A stretch of 64,000 nucleotides of DNA. Origin: Eshraghiella crossota. Lineage in GTDB: Bacteria > Bacillota > Clostridia > Lachnospirales > Lachnospiraceae. The stretch spans positions 1,240,001-1,304,000 of the forward strand of contig NZ_CP102270.1 of NCBI RefSeq assembly GCF_025148445.1. Direction: 5' to 3'. The number at the start of each line of letters is the position of its first letter. Position 1 is the first letter of the stretch. Under the pieces are notes generated by a model. It was not told where the DNA came from. It ran no database searches and was given only the letters and a program-made list of their open reading frames with translations. Below are positions 1 through 9,316 of this stretch, piece after piece. The position numbers and the translations under genes are program-made.

Positions 1-1
1 A

Positions 2-1135
2 GTTACTCTTTGCCCTATACAGGAGGTCAAGGAAAAATTTGATGAGGACCTCACAGAGCTAAAAGAGAATAGGTATGATAATTTAATATATAATGATTTT
101 ATAACAACATTTCCTGATGTTGAAGCACTTTATGATTTAGAGATAGAGACAGATAATGCCTATCTTAACAGGACGACTCTTGAAAATTTTCATATAATGC
201 AGGATGCAATAAATAAGTTTTTTAAAGAAGATTTTGATAAATCATACATAGATGCTGAATTTATTTTTTCATATGAAGACGGTGGAACAGAATATATTAA
301 TTATAATGATGTAGAGACAAAATGTAAGGAAGATAAATACAATAAATTTCATAATAACAGTACGAAACTGGTATATCTTTTCGGCAATAATACCGCAAAT
401 GGCGGATATATGGTCCAGACAAGTGAGATGCTTGTAAATACATGGTTTTCAAAATATGGAATGAATAGTATAAGTCCGCTTGAATTTGATGATATATGTT
501 TATATCTGAATGGCGTAAGACAGGGCAACGACTTCAAAGTATCACTAAAAGATGATGAAGTTAATATTTCGACTCTTGAGAACAAGGTTCTTGATTTTGT
601 AAATAAAGATTTTCTGCTGCCGGTTTCTGATAACATAAATTACATTATAGGACAGGCAAAAATATTTAATAAGCCTGATTGTATGGGCATCGGTTTTACA
701 ATGAGAAGGGTATATAAAAATGTACCGTTTGAATATGGCTCATTTGGTTCATCGGGAAATTATAATGATAATTACGAACATGATTCAGGCACAGTGTATT
801 ATTGTGAAAATGGAGATCCGGATACAATGCTGGCATTTGGGATAACAGATGGAATTATTATGGAGACTGAAGAAATAAGCGAAATTATTGATTTAAAACA
901 GGCTCTTGAAATTGTATCAAAAAAAGTCGGAAAAAATTCGGTATATGATGTTAAAGGCATAGAACTTGTTTATAGAAGTGATATGACTCGTGATGAAAGT
1001 AATACAATCGTAGACAGGCTGTCACCTAAATGGAAGATTATCGCAGTTAATAAGAATGATGATAAATTGACTCTTTTTTATGTAGATGCCGTATCGGGAA
1101 GACTTACAGAAAGATTTGAATATTATACAAAATAG
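2..1135 (+). CDS. Conserved hypothetical protein, 5' end cut by window edge
   Basis: The reading frame is open from base 2, so the start lies outside the window; an internal ATG at 197 is not the true start because residues encoded before it still align with the next gene. The visible 377 residues match the downstream protein over their whole length at roughly half identity (shared FGNN, GGYMVQ, WFSKYG, NKDF, RRVYK). The C-terminal part, with PKWKI followed by FYVDAVSG, resembles a PepSY-like fold, which is my inference. By analogy with its paralog the missing N terminus should carry a membrane anchor. It sits 15 bp upstream of the paralog and precedes an ABC transporter. Function unknown. 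Confidence 0.75.
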   Translation, partial: VTLCPIQEVKEKFDEDLTELKENRYDNLIYNDFITTFPDVEALYDLEIETDNAYLNRTTLENFHIMQDAINKFFKEDFDKSYIDAEFIFSYEDGGTEYINYNDVETKCKEDKYNKFHNNSTKLVYLFGNNTANGGYMVQTSEMLVNTWFSKYGMNSISPLEFDDICLYLNGVRQGNDFKVSLKDDEVNISTLENKVLDFVNKDFLLPVSDNINYIIGQAKIFNKPDCMGIGFTMRRVYKNVPFEYGSFGSSGNYNDNYEHDSGTVYYCENGDPDTMLAFGITDGIIMETEEISEIIDLKQALEIVSKKVGKNSVYDVKGIELVYRSDMTRDESNTIVDRLSPKWKIIAVNKNDDKLTLFYVDAVSGRLTERFEYYTK

Positions 1136-1150
1136 AAGGGAGTAATTTCT

Positions 1151-2389
1151 ATGAAAAAGAAAACAAAAATGCTTGTTTTGTCTGCTATTGCATTGTTGGT
1201 AATAGCGGTAAGTGTTGTTCTGATTATTATAAGTAATAAGCCAAAAGAAGAAGCGACTTTTTATACCATTGATGACGTAAAAGATAAAATGACTTCCGAT
1301 ATTTCTAAAATTCAAAAAGGGAAGTATAAAAATCTTATATGCGATGATTTTAGTGCTTCCCTTGAAGATATAGAAGGCGTTTATAATATTGAAATTCAAA
1401 ATAATAATGATTATCTTAAAAAGTCATTAGTTGAAAATCTGAAAATCATGGATACGACAATTAACAGATTCTTTAATGAAGAGTTTGATAAATCATTCAT
1501 TGAAGCTGAAATCTATTTTGATGATGAAGAAGGCGGTTCTGAACACATTGGATATAACGATTTAGAAAGTGCTTTATCTGACAGTAAATACAAAGATTAC
1601 CATAGCAGACATAATGAATCTATGTGGTTATTTGGTAACAATACCTCAGAAGGCGGATATATGGTCCAGATTGATGACGGACTTACAAATGTATGGTTTT
1701 CTAAATATGGTCTCAAGGAAATCGAATCAAATGACTATAACAAAGGATATTTGTATCTTATGGGTGAAAGACAGGGTGAAGACTTTGAGGTTACATTATC
1801 GGATAAAAGTGTAAAAATATCTGAACTTGAAAATAAATGTCTTGAATATCTTAATAAAGATTTTATATTGCCTGTACCTGAAAATATCAGCTATGAAATC
1901 GGAGACGCTTATACGCTTAAGAATGGTGATAAGGATGCTGTGTGTTTTCTTATAAGAAGAGTGTATAAAGGAATACCTTTTGAATGTGGTTCAAATGGTG
2001 CCAGTGGTGAATATAATGATAAAGTAGGTCATGACCATGGATTGATTTATTATGCAGACAGTAATTCTCCTGATACATTAATGGGTTTTGGAAAGACTGA
2101 TATAAAGGTAAATGAAATCGAAAAGATAGACAAGATTCTTGACCTTAATAATGCAATGAAGATATTGTCTGACAGAATTGGTACAAATTCAACATACAAT
2201 GTTAAAGGTGCCGAACTGATATACAGGGAAGAACCGGCAGAAAATAATGATTCCGATTCCGATTGCGTAAAGCTGACTCCTAAGTGGAAGATAGTTACCT
2301 TAAATCAGAATGATGATAAATATACATTGTTTTATGTTGATGCAGTTACATGCGAAGTAACGGAAAGATTTGAATATTATTATGAATAA
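1151..2389 (+). CDS. Conserved hypothetical membrane-anchored protein, paralog of preceding gene
   Basis: 412 residues. The N terminus is KKKTK followed by a hydrophobic stretch at about residues 8-28, without a lipobox cysteine, so the protein is probably anchored with an outside domain. The rest is acidic and soluble, ending in PKWKI and FYVDAVT motifs that recall PepSY-like domains (inference). It follows its paralog after 15 bp with a GAAGGGAG ribosome site, and its 3' end overlaps the first ABC permease gene. The arrangement suggests one operon in which these surface proteins work with, or are exported by, the ABC transporter. I do not recognise a named family and the substrate is unknown. 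Confidence 0.75.
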   Translation: MKKKTKMLVLSAIALLVIAVSVVLIIISNKPKEEATFYTIDDVKDKMTSDISKIQKGKYKNLICDDFSASLEDIEGVYNIEIQNNNDYLKKSLVENLKIMDTTINRFFNEEFDKSFIEAEIYFDDEEGGSEHIGYNDLESALSDSKYKDYHSRHNESMWLFGNNTSEGGYMVQIDDGLTNVWFSKYGLKEIESNDYNKGYLYLMGERQGEDFEVTLSDKSVKISELENKCLEYLNKDFILPVPENISYEIGDAYTLKNGDKDAVCFLIRRVYKGIPFECGSNGASGEYNDKVGHDHGLIYYADSNSPDTLMGFGKTDIKVNEIEKIDKILDLNNAMKILSDRIGTNSTYNVKGAELIYREEPAENNDSDSDCVKLTPKWKIVTLNQNDDKYTLFYVDAVTCEVTERFEYYYE

Positions 2390-3134
2390 AATGATTTATA
2401 TTAAACGGACTGTTTTAAATAAAAAATACTGGCTGTCTTCCATGGCAGCCTTGGTTTTATTACTATGTTGTACGATATATATTAATCCCGAAAACGGGCA
2501 GAAGTACCTGTTTATTTCTGCTTTTTATGATAATTTTATTATTGAAAGACTGGGAATAATTGACCTTAAATCAATATTTTTAGGCTATGACAAAGGTTAC
2601 CTCTGGATGTTTGCGTCTATAATAGTAAACTTTCCCTGTCTTATTAACCAGAAAACCGAACGATTTTTAATTTTCAGGACAGGAAAAAACAGATATATTT
2701 TTGGTAAATATTTTTCTGATCTTGTTATGTCAGGATTTATGATGGTAATTTCATACTTTTTCTTTTTAATAATTTGCATGGTTTTAGCTAAAAAGAATCT
2801 GTTTGACATATATGCAGTGAAAAAATTGGTTTCTGTATTTATATGGGGGATGTATTTGGCAGTTCCCGGACTGATTTTATCAGAATATATCAGAAATAAA
2901 TATCTTATCCTGTGTATACCATTTGTCATTAATTACTTCATGTGTACTTTTGTCACAAAAATTGTTAAATATGATATATATAAGTATTTTGCACCGGATA
3001 GTTTTCAGATCTTATTGCTTACAGAAAGTAAACAGATAATAGTCAGTTGTATAATATTAACCGTTCTTATTATTATAGGTATTGTAAACAGAAAAATTCT
3101 ATTTGAGAGGAGACTTGATTGTGGACAAAAATAA
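2382..3134 (+). CDS. ABC-2 type transporter permease-like membrane protein
   Basis: About 250 residues with roughly six hydrophobic segments, a basic N terminus and no soluble domain, as in ABC-2 type permeases. ATG 2382 overlaps the end of the previous gene (stop at 2387-2389); a TTG at 2370 in the same frame is also possible, and the only purine-rich site (GGAAAG at 2362-2367) lies rather far from the ATG, so the start is uncertain. Its 3' end overlaps the next permease gene. With that gene and the ATPase that follows it would make a heterodimeric transporter. Substrate is not evident; the neighbouring surface proteins are the only clue. Confidence 0.65.
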   Translation: MNKMIYIKRTVLNKKYWLSSMAALVLLLCCTIYINPENGQKYLFISAFYDNFIIERLGIIDLKSIFLGYDKGYLWMFASIIVNFPCLINQKTERFLIFRTGKNRYIFGKYFSDLVMSGFMMVISYFFFLIICMVLAKKNLFDIYAVKKLVSVFIWGMYLAVPGLILSEYIRNKYLILCIPFVINYFMCTFVTKIVKYDIYKYFAPDSFQILLLTESKQIIVSCIILTVLIIIGIVNRKILFERRLDCGQK

Positions 3135-3984
3135 AATTTTTCGAGTAGCTAAAAATGAATATCTGAAATGGATTACCAATCCTAAAATGATTATTATTTT
3201 AGTGATGTTGATTTTTATATATGATTATGTAATTAAAGAGTTTGTTTCGGCTGCCGGGAAAATGGGTGTGAAACTCCAAGCACTTGAAGGATTTATAGGT
3301 ACCTCAAATTCACGTCTGCTTCTCATGATTATCCCGATTGTTTTCATTGGAATTATGGGAGATTTCCCAAGAGTAGATCATAATGCCATGTTTTATATTT
3401 TCAGAGTAGGCAAGATTAACTGGTTTACAGGACAAGTTTTATTTTCAGTTATGGCATCACTTACATATATTGCAGTGATAGCAGGTTTCAACATAATTAC
3501 GGTTTTAGGAAAATGCTATTTTACGAATAACTGGAGTGATGTTGTAACAAAGTATTATATTTTTGCACCGGATGATACCGGAGGTATTGTTAATAATCTG
3601 ATAACAGGCAGGCTGTATAATAATATGACTCCTGTTACTGCTTTTTTTAATATTGCAGGATTGATGACATTGTTACTTATTTTAATTTCAATAATTCTCA
3701 TTATGAGTTTTGTTTTAAAAAACCGGACTCTCGGTATTGGGATTACTGCCGGAATAATATGTATCGGTAACGTAATGACATATATGGAAAACAAAATCAG
3801 ATGGATATTTCCTACATCCCATTCGGTAATGGAGATACATTTTGATGAAATATACAGAAAACCTATTTTTGACATAAGATTTTCATATTTATATTACATA
3901 GCATTGATTTTTATTTTTATAATGGTATCCATATTTAATTTGGACAGACTAGATTTTTCAAGGATTCAGGAATTGGAGGAATAA
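3121..3984 (+). CDS. ABC-2 type transporter permease-like membrane protein
   Basis: About 287 residues with several membrane segments (around residues 20-40, 70-90, 105-130, 180-200, 205-225 and a last one before the C terminus). The GTG at 3121 is preferred because GAGAGGAGA lies 7-8 bases upstream; an in-frame TTG at 3103 lacks such a site. The gene overlaps the preceding permease gene by 14 bp and ends 3 bp before the ATPase gene, a coupling typical of ABC permease pairs. It is unlike its neighbour in sequence beyond hydrophobicity. Specific transport role unknown. Confidence 0.65.
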   Translation: MDKNKIFRVAKNEYLKWITNPKMIIILVMLIFIYDYVIKEFVSAAGKMGVKLQALEGFIGTSNSRLLLMIIPIVFIGIMGDFPRVDHNAMFYIFRVGKINWFTGQVLFSVMASLTYIAVIAGFNIITVLGKCYFTNNWSDVVTKYYIFAPDDTGGIVNNLITGRLYNNMTPVTAFFNIAGLMTLLLILISIILIMSFVLKNRTLGIGITAGIICIGNVMTYMENKIRWIFPTSHSVMEIHFDEIYRKPIFDIRFSYLYYIALIFIFIMVSIFNLDRLDFSRIQELEE

Positions 3985-3987
3985 TTT

Positions 3988-4623
3988 ATGATATACGTTA
4001 AAGGCGTCTCTCTGAAAATTAAGAAAGACATGATTTTATCGGATATTGATTTACATATAGAAAAGGGCAAAATTACAGGTCTTGTGGGAAGAAACGGCTC
4101 AGGAAAAACAATGTTAATGAAGTGTATAACAGGATTTGTTAAGCCAACAGCCGGAGAAATAATCTTTTCAGGCAAAAAAATAGGAGAAGATGTGGATTTT
4201 CCGGCAAATACGGGCATAATACTTGAGACACCTTCTTTTGTTCCGTTTTATTCCGGATACAAAAATCTATACGAACTTGCATCTTTAAATCATAAAACAG
4301 ATAAATCAGGTATCGAGGATATCCTCAAAAAAGTAGGCTTGTATGAAGCCAAGGACAAACTGGTAAAAAAATATAGTCTGGGAATGAGACAAAGGCTTGG
4401 TATTGCACAGGCACTTATGGAAAATCCGGATACGCTTATTCTCGATGAACCCATGAACGGACTTGATAATGCCTGTGTAAAAATGATTAGAGAGATTTTG
4501 CTTGACCTAAAGAAAGAAGGCAAAACAATCCTGTTAGTCAGCCATAATTTTGAAGATATTAAATGCCTTTGTGATAAAATTTATGAAATAGACCACGGTA
4601 AATTGATGCTTCCTGCCGATTGA
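3988..4623 (+). CDS. ABC transporter ATP-binding protein
   Basis: 211 residues with the full set of ABC ATPase motifs: Walker A GRNGSGKT at about 35-42, the signature LGMRQRLG in the second half, Walker B LILDEP and the H-loop in LVSHN. There is no membrane segment. It is slightly short for the family, which usually runs to 230-300 residues, and lacks a C-terminal extension. It starts 3 bp after the second permease with a GGAGGA ribosome site, so the three gene products very likely form one transporter. Type resembles the drug, peptide or lantibiotic-immunity exporters (family-level inference). Confidence 0.9.
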   Translation: MIYVKGVSLKIKKDMILSDIDLHIEKGKITGLVGRNGSGKTMLMKCITGFVKPTAGEIIFSGKKIGEDVDFPANTGIILETPSFVPFYSGYKNLYELASLNHKTDKSGIEDILKKVGLYEAKDKLVKKYSLGMRQRLGIAQALMENPDTLILDEPMNGLDNACVKMIREILLDLKKEGKTILLVSHNFEDIKCLCDKIYEIDHGKLMLPAD

Positions 4624-4683
4624 CTTATAAAAATGACTGTGATAACATTGACACGAAAAGCAACTTAGAATAGGAGATTTAAA

Positions 4684-6246
4684 ATGAGTAAAAAACCTAC
4701 AGTGCTCCTTATCCTTGACGGATATGGATTAAGTGATAAAGTAGAAGGCAATGCTGTTGCCCAGGCAAATACACCGGTAATGGACAAGCTTATGAAAGAA
4801 TATCCATTTGTAAAAGGTTACGCCAGTGGTATGGCTGTCGGACTTCCTGACGGACAGATGGGTAATTCAGAAGTTGGTCATCTTAATATGGGTGCAGGAA
4901 GAATTGTTTATCAGGAATTAACAAGAATTACTAAAGCAATCAAGGACGGAGATTTCTTTGAAAATGAGGCTTTGGTAAAGGCTTGCGATAACTGCAAAGC
5001 TAACGATTCAGCACTTCATATATTCGGACTTTTATCTGATGGTGGTGTTCACAGCCATAATACACATCTTTACGGACTTTTAGAGATGGCTAAGAGACAG
5101 GGACTTGAGAAAGTTTATGTTCATTGTTTCCTTGACGGAAGAGATACTCCACCACAGTCTGCTAAAGAGTTCACAGAAGAACTTGAAAATGAAATTAAGA
5201 AAATCGGTGTCGGCAAGATTGCAACAGTATCAGGACGTTATTATGCAATGGACAGGGATAATAATTATGACCGTGTTGAAAAGGCATACCTTGCAATGAC
5301 AAAGGGTGAAGGTAATACAGCAGAATCTGCTGTTGCAGGAATCCAGACAAGCTATGATAACGGAGTAAATGATGAATTCGTAGTTCCTTTTGTTGTGATG
5401 GAAAACGGACATCCTGTTGCTACAATCAATGACAAAGATTCAGTGGTATTTTTCAATTTCAGACCTGACAGGGCAAGAGAAATAACACATTGCTTCTGCG
5501 ATGATGATTTTGATAAATTTAACAGAGGACCAAGAAAAGACGTAACGTTTGTATGCTTTACAGAATATGACCCATTAATCCTTAATAAGGATGTTGCATT
5601 CAAGAAAGTAGAAGTTACCAATACATTCGGTGAATGGATTGCCAATAACGGAATGAGACAGGCAAGAATTGCTGAAACAGAGAAATATGCCCATGTAACA
5701 TTCTTCTTTAACGGTGGTGTTGAAACACCTAATAAGGATGAGGACAGAATTCTTGTAAATTCACCTAAATATGTTCCTACTTATGACAAGAAGCCTAGAA
5801 TGGCAGCATACACAGTAACAGATAAATTAAGCGAAGCAATAACAGCAGTTGATGAAAACGGCGACAGATATTATGATGTTATAATCTGTAATCTTGCTAA
5901 CCCTGATATGGTTGGTCATACAGCAGTTCTTCCTGCAGTTATAGAGGCAATAGAAGTTGTTGATAAGTGTGTAGGAGAAATTGTTAATCTTGTAAAAGAA
6001 GCTGACGGAACCTTGTTTATATGTGCAGACCACGGTAATGCTGAGCAGCTTATTGATTACGAGACAGGCGGAGAATTTACTTCCCACACAACCAACCCTG
6101 TTCCGTTTATTCTTGTTACCAATAACGATAACTATGGCTTAAAAGAAAATGGATGTCTCGCAGATATCGTTCCAACACTCATTGATTGTATGGGAATGGA
6201 GCAGCCTGAAGAGATGACAGGTAAGTCATTACTTATCAGAAAGTAA
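4684..6246 (+). CDS. gpmI: 2,3-bisphosphoglycerate-independent phosphoglycerate mutase
   Basis: Interconverts 3- and 2-phosphoglycerate in glycolysis using two manganese ions and a phosphoserine intermediate. The 520-residue length is close to that of the Bacillus enzymes. The metal-binding Asp12 in LDGYG and nucleophile Ser62 in GNSEVGH are in the standard places, and the C-terminal metal motif ADHGNAE is present. ATG 4684 follows a TAGGAGA site. The 60-bp gap after the ABC operon and a strong terminator after the gene suggest a mostly single-gene transcript. No triose-phosphate isomerase or phosphoglycerate kinase gene is nearby, so it is not in the usual glycolytic operon here. Confidence 0.97.
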   Translation: MSKKPTVLLILDGYGLSDKVEGNAVAQANTPVMDKLMKEYPFVKGYASGMAVGLPDGQMGNSEVGHLNMGAGRIVYQELTRITKAIKDGDFFENEALVKACDNCKANDSALHIFGLLSDGGVHSHNTHLYGLLEMAKRQGLEKVYVHCFLDGRDTPPQSAKEFTEELENEIKKIGVGKIATVSGRYYAMDRDNNYDRVEKAYLAMTKGEGNTAESAVAGIQTSYDNGVNDEFVVPFVVMENGHPVATINDKDSVVFFNFRPDRAREITHCFCDDDFDKFNRGPRKDVTFVCFTEYDPLILNKDVAFKKVEVTNTFGEWIANNGMRQARIAETEKYAHVTFFFNGGVETPNKDEDRILVNSPKYVPTYDKKPRMAAYTVTDKLSEAITAVDENGDRYYDVIICNLANPDMVGHTAVLPAVIEAIEVVDKCVGEIVNLVKEADGTLFICADHGNAEQLIDYETGGEFTSHTTNPVPFILVTNNDNYGLKENGCLADIVPTLIDCMGMEQPEEMTGKSLLIRK

Positions 6247-6280
6247 AAATTACTATTGATTAATTAAATTTCTTATGATA

Positions 6281-6326
6281 AAATAAACCTTGTTATGCGA
6301 ATTGCATAGCAAGGGTTTATTTTATT
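6281..6326 (+). terminator. Rho-independent terminator after gpmI
   Basis: A 16-17 bp imperfect stem (6281-6297 with 6305-6322) has one bulge and one G-U pair and closes on a 7-base loop; the distal arm is AT-rich and ends in a short T tract. It ends just upstream of the secG ribosome site. Confidence 0.8.
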
Positions 6327-6341
6327 TAGGAGGTTTTAACG

Positions 6342-6590
6342 GTGAGTGTCCTTAAAACAGTAATTACAATTATTTTAGTTATAGTAAGTATTATTTTATC
6401 AATAGTAGTTCTCATGCAGGAAGGAAAGCAGGAGGGTCTTGGATCATTAGCCGGAGGAGCTTCTACAGATACATACTGGAGTAAGAACAAGGGTCGTTCC
6501 AAGGAAGGAGCACTTAAGAAATTTACTACTGTGTTGGCTGTGATTTTCTTTATCCTTGCATTATTACTTAATCTTAAATGGTTAAATTAG
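6342..6590 (+). CDS. secG: Preprotein translocase subunit SecG
   Basis: 82 residues with two membrane helices (about 5-22 and 60-78) and the conserved loop containing LMQEGKQEGLG, as expected for SecG, the accessory subunit of the SecYEG channel. Start is GTG 6342 with AGGAGG at 6328-6333. It lies between two terminators and upstream of rnr and smpB, the order often seen in Firmicutes (secG-rnr-smpB-ssrA). Nothing is unusual in it. Confidence 0.95.
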   Translation: MSVLKTVITIILVIVSIILSIVVLMQEGKQEGLGSLAGGASTDTYWSKNKGRSKEGALKKFTTVLAVIFFILALLLNLKWLN

Positions 6591-6602
6591 TTTTGGATTC
6601 TG

Positions 6603-6638
6603 AGAACTCCCTGGTATACCGGGAGTTCTTTTCGTTTT
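6603..6638 (+). terminator. Rho-independent terminator between secG and rnr
   Basis: GAACTCCC pairs with GGGAGTTC in a 12-bp stem with one bulged T, an AT-only loop, and is followed by TTTTCGTTTT. Read-through into rnr is likely partial since no separate strong promoter is visible before rnr. Confidence 0.8.
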
Positions 6639-6656
6639 ATGAAATAAGAGGTTAAT

Positions 6657-8792
6657 ATGGACGATTACACTTTTGAAAAGAGAAAAAAGGTCATTAATGA
6701 ATTAATACATGATAAGTATTATACACCTATGAAGGGCAAGGAAATAGCTATGCTTCTCAATGTGAGCAAGGAGAACCGGAATGATTTATATAAAGTTCTT
6801 GATGCTCTTGTTCTGGAAGGTAAAATAGGTGTCACATCCAAGGGAAAATACTGCAAAAATGACAAAAACATTCTTACAGGTATTTTTCAGAGTACGGACA
6901 GAGGATTTGGTTTTGTTACCGTTGAGGGTGAAGATGAAGATATTTTTATCAGGGAATCCGATACCTGCAATGCATTGCATCAGGACAAGGTACAGCTTGT
7001 AATAACCTGTGAAAAGACAGAGGGCAGGCGCAGGGAAGGCAGAATTATACGAATTCTTGAACATGGAATGAACCAGATTGTAGGCATATTCCGGAAGAAC
7101 GGCGCATATGGTTTCGTAATTCCTGATAACCGCAAGTTTTCCAAAGACATTTTTATACCTAAGGACAAGATACGTTCGGCAGTAACAGGTCACAAGGTTG
7201 TGGTTAAAATAAACAGTTTTGGTGACGATACGCATAATCCGGAGGGCGAAGTCATAAGAATATTGGGACATGTTAATGACCCGGGAACAGATATACTTTC
7301 TGTTGTTGAATCTTACGAAATTCCTTATGAATACCCTGAGGAAGTAATGAAGGAAATTGAAAAAATACCGGATGAGATTGACGAGACAAAGCTTCCTTTA
7401 AGAACTGATTACAGAATGTTACAGACGGTAACTATAGATGGAGAGGATGCAAAGGACCTTGATGACGCAATTTCTTTATCCAAAGAAAATGGCATATATC
7501 ATCTGGGCGTGCATATAGCCGATGTTGCGGAATATGTCAAAGAAAAAAGTGCTCTGGATAAGGAGGCTCTTAACCGAGGCACAAGTGTATATCTTGTTGA
7601 CAGGGTTATTCCGATGCTGCCACATAAGCTTAGTAACGGAATATGTTCTCTTAATCAGGGCGTTGACAGATTTGCATTAAGCTGTATGATGGACATTGAT
7701 TCTACCGGTAAAATTATTGACCATAAAATTTCGGAGTCCGTAATTAACGTTGACAGAAGAATGTCATACACAAGTGTTAAGAAAATTCTTACTGATAACG
7801 ATACAGATACTATAAATGAATATAAAGATTTTGTACCGATGTTTAAACTTATGGAAGAACTGGCAACAATTTTAAGAAAGAAAAGAAAACAGCGTGGCTC
7901 AATTGATTTTGATTTTCCGGAATGTAAGATTGTGCTTGATAAAGCAGGAAGGCCTCTTGATATTAAACCATATGAGCGCAATACGGCTACAAAGATAATA
8001 GAGGATTTTATGCTGGCAGCCAATGAAACTGTTGCAGAGGATTATTTCTGGCAACAGATTCCGTTTGTTTACAGAACTCATGATACTCCTGATAAGGACA
8101 AAATTAACGAACTTGCGGCTTTTATCAATAATTTCGGATATTCAATTAAGGTTTCCAATGATGAAATCCATCCGAAAGAATTGCAGAAGCTTATGGAAAA
8201 GATTGAAGGTTCGGAAGAAGAGAATCTTATAAGCCGTCTTACGTTAAGGGCTATGAAGCGTGCGGGATATACAGTGGAATGTAAAGGTCATTTCGGACTT
8301 GCTGCCAAATATTACACACACTTCACGTCGCCTATAAGAAGATATCCTGATTTACAGATACACAGGATAATTAAAGAAAGCCTTCACGGCGGAATTACCG
8401 ATAAGAGGATAAAACATTACGAGAATATACTTCCTGACGTAACAAAACATGCCAGTCAGACAGAGCGGAGGGCAGATGATGCTGAACGCGAAGTTGACAA
8501 AATGAAAAAAGCAGAGTATATGTCTCTTAGGATAGGAAAGACATTTTCCGGTGTCATATCAGGTGTAACCGCATGGGGACTTTATGTTGAACTTCCTAAT
8601 ACGGTAGAAGGACTTGTCCATGTTAATGAATTAACGGATGATTATTATATCTTTGACCAGAACAGTTATGAATTATATGGCGAGGTTACCCATAAGACAT
8701 ACAAACTTGGCATGAAAGTCAGAGTGAAATGCACAGGTGCAAGTAAAGTTCTTCGCACCGTTGATTTTCAGATAGTAGAGGACGATATATAA
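6657..8792 (+). CDS. rnr: Ribonuclease R
   Basis: 711-residue 3'-to-5' exoribonuclease that degrades structured RNA and takes part in trans-translation. Domain order is an N-terminal winged-helix segment (about 1-65), cold-shock-type domains (about 70-220), the RNB catalytic domain (about 250-590, with the acidic motif DAKDLDDA near 263-270 that binds magnesium), and a C-terminal S1 domain (about 625-705) beginning around GKTFSGVISG. The start has an AAGAGG site. It is 3 bp from smpB, matching the known working partnership of RNase R, SmpB and tmRNA. Confidence 0.97.
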   Translation: MDDYTFEKRKKVINELIHDKYYTPMKGKEIAMLLNVSKENRNDLYKVLDALVLEGKIGVTSKGKYCKNDKNILTGIFQSTDRGFGFVTVEGEDEDIFIRESDTCNALHQDKVQLVITCEKTEGRRREGRIIRILEHGMNQIVGIFRKNGAYGFVIPDNRKFSKDIFIPKDKIRSAVTGHKVVVKINSFGDDTHNPEGEVIRILGHVNDPGTDILSVVESYEIPYEYPEEVMKEIEKIPDEIDETKLPLRTDYRMLQTVTIDGEDAKDLDDAISLSKENGIYHLGVHIADVAEYVKEKSALDKEALNRGTSVYLVDRVIPMLPHKLSNGICSLNQGVDRFALSCMMDIDSTGKIIDHKISESVINVDRRMSYTSVKKILTDNDTDTINEYKDFVPMFKLMEELATILRKKRKQRGSIDFDFPECKIVLDKAGRPLDIKPYERNTATKIIEDFMLAANETVAEDYFWQQIPFVYRTHDTPDKDKINELAAFINNFGYSIKVSNDEIHPKELQKLMEKIEGSEEENLISRLTLRAMKRAGYTVECKGHFGLAAKYYTHFTSPIRRYPDLQIHRIIKESLHGGITDKRIKHYENILPDVTKHASQTERRADDAEREVDKMKKAEYMSLRIGKTFSGVISGVTAWGLYVELPNTVEGLVHVNELTDDYYIFDQNSYELYGEVTHKTYKLGMKVRVKCTGASKVLRTVDFQIVEDDI

Positions 8793-8795
8793 ATT

Positions 8796-9266
8796 ATGGA
8801 AAAGAAAGATAACGGCTTTAAACTTGTAGCCAATAACAAAAAAGCATATTTTGATTACTTTATCGAAGATAAATGGGAAGCCGGTATTGCATTGTACGGT
8901 ACTGAGGTTAAATCAATCCGTATGGGTAAGGCAAGTATAAAAGAATCTTATATTAAGATTGAAAACGGTGAAGTTTTCATATATAATATGCACATAAGTC
9001 CTTATGAAAAGGGTAATATTTTTAACAGAGACCCGGTAAGAGTAAGAAAGCTTCTGCTTCATAAGGCGGAAATCAATAAGATTGCCGGTAAAACTGCTGA
9101 AAAGGGATATACACTTGTTCCCTTACAGATATATATTAAAGATGGTCTTTGCAAGGTGGAAATCGGTCTTGGCAAAGGTAAGAAATTATATGATAAGCGT
9201 GATTCTATTGCTAAAAAAGATGTCCGCAGAGAAAATGAACGCGATTTCAAAATTAAAAATTTATAG
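8796..9266 (+). CDS. smpB: SsrA-binding protein SmpB
   Basis: 156 residues, full family length. Binds tmRNA and delivers it to stalled ribosomes. Family marks are [18 protein letters not shown] near the N terminus, [16 protein letters not shown], and a basic C-terminal tail with [14 protein letters not shown] that occupies the mRNA channel. It starts 3 bp after rnr, and its RNA partner ssrA begins 50 bp downstream, so the two are likely co-expressed. Confidence 0.97.
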   Translation: MEKKDNGFKLVANNKKAYFDYFIEDKWEAGIALYGTEVKSIRMGKASIKESYIKIENGEVFIYNMHISPYEKGNIFNRDPVRVRKLLLHKAEINKIAGKTAEKGYTLVPLQIYIKDGLCKVEIGLGKGKKLYDKRDSIAKKDVRRENERDFKIKNL

Positions 9267-9283
9267 ACTGATATTCAGTCCCC

Positions 9284-9307
9284 CGACAGGCGGAATTTTG
9301 CCTGTCG
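9284..9307 (+). other. Perfect hairpin between smpB and ssrA
   Basis: CGACAGGC and GCCTGTCG form a perfect 8-bp stem around GGAATTTT. No T tract follows, so it is a poor terminator. It ends 9 bases before the mature tmRNA 5' end and could protect or guide processing of a smpB-ssrA precursor. Confidence 0.5.
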
Positions 9308-9316
9308 TGAAAATAA

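Noticed and set aside
4648-4671. TTGACA followed by TAGAAT before gpmI as a sigma-A promoter
   Set aside because: The spacer is only 12 bases, and the -10-like box overlaps the ribosome site.
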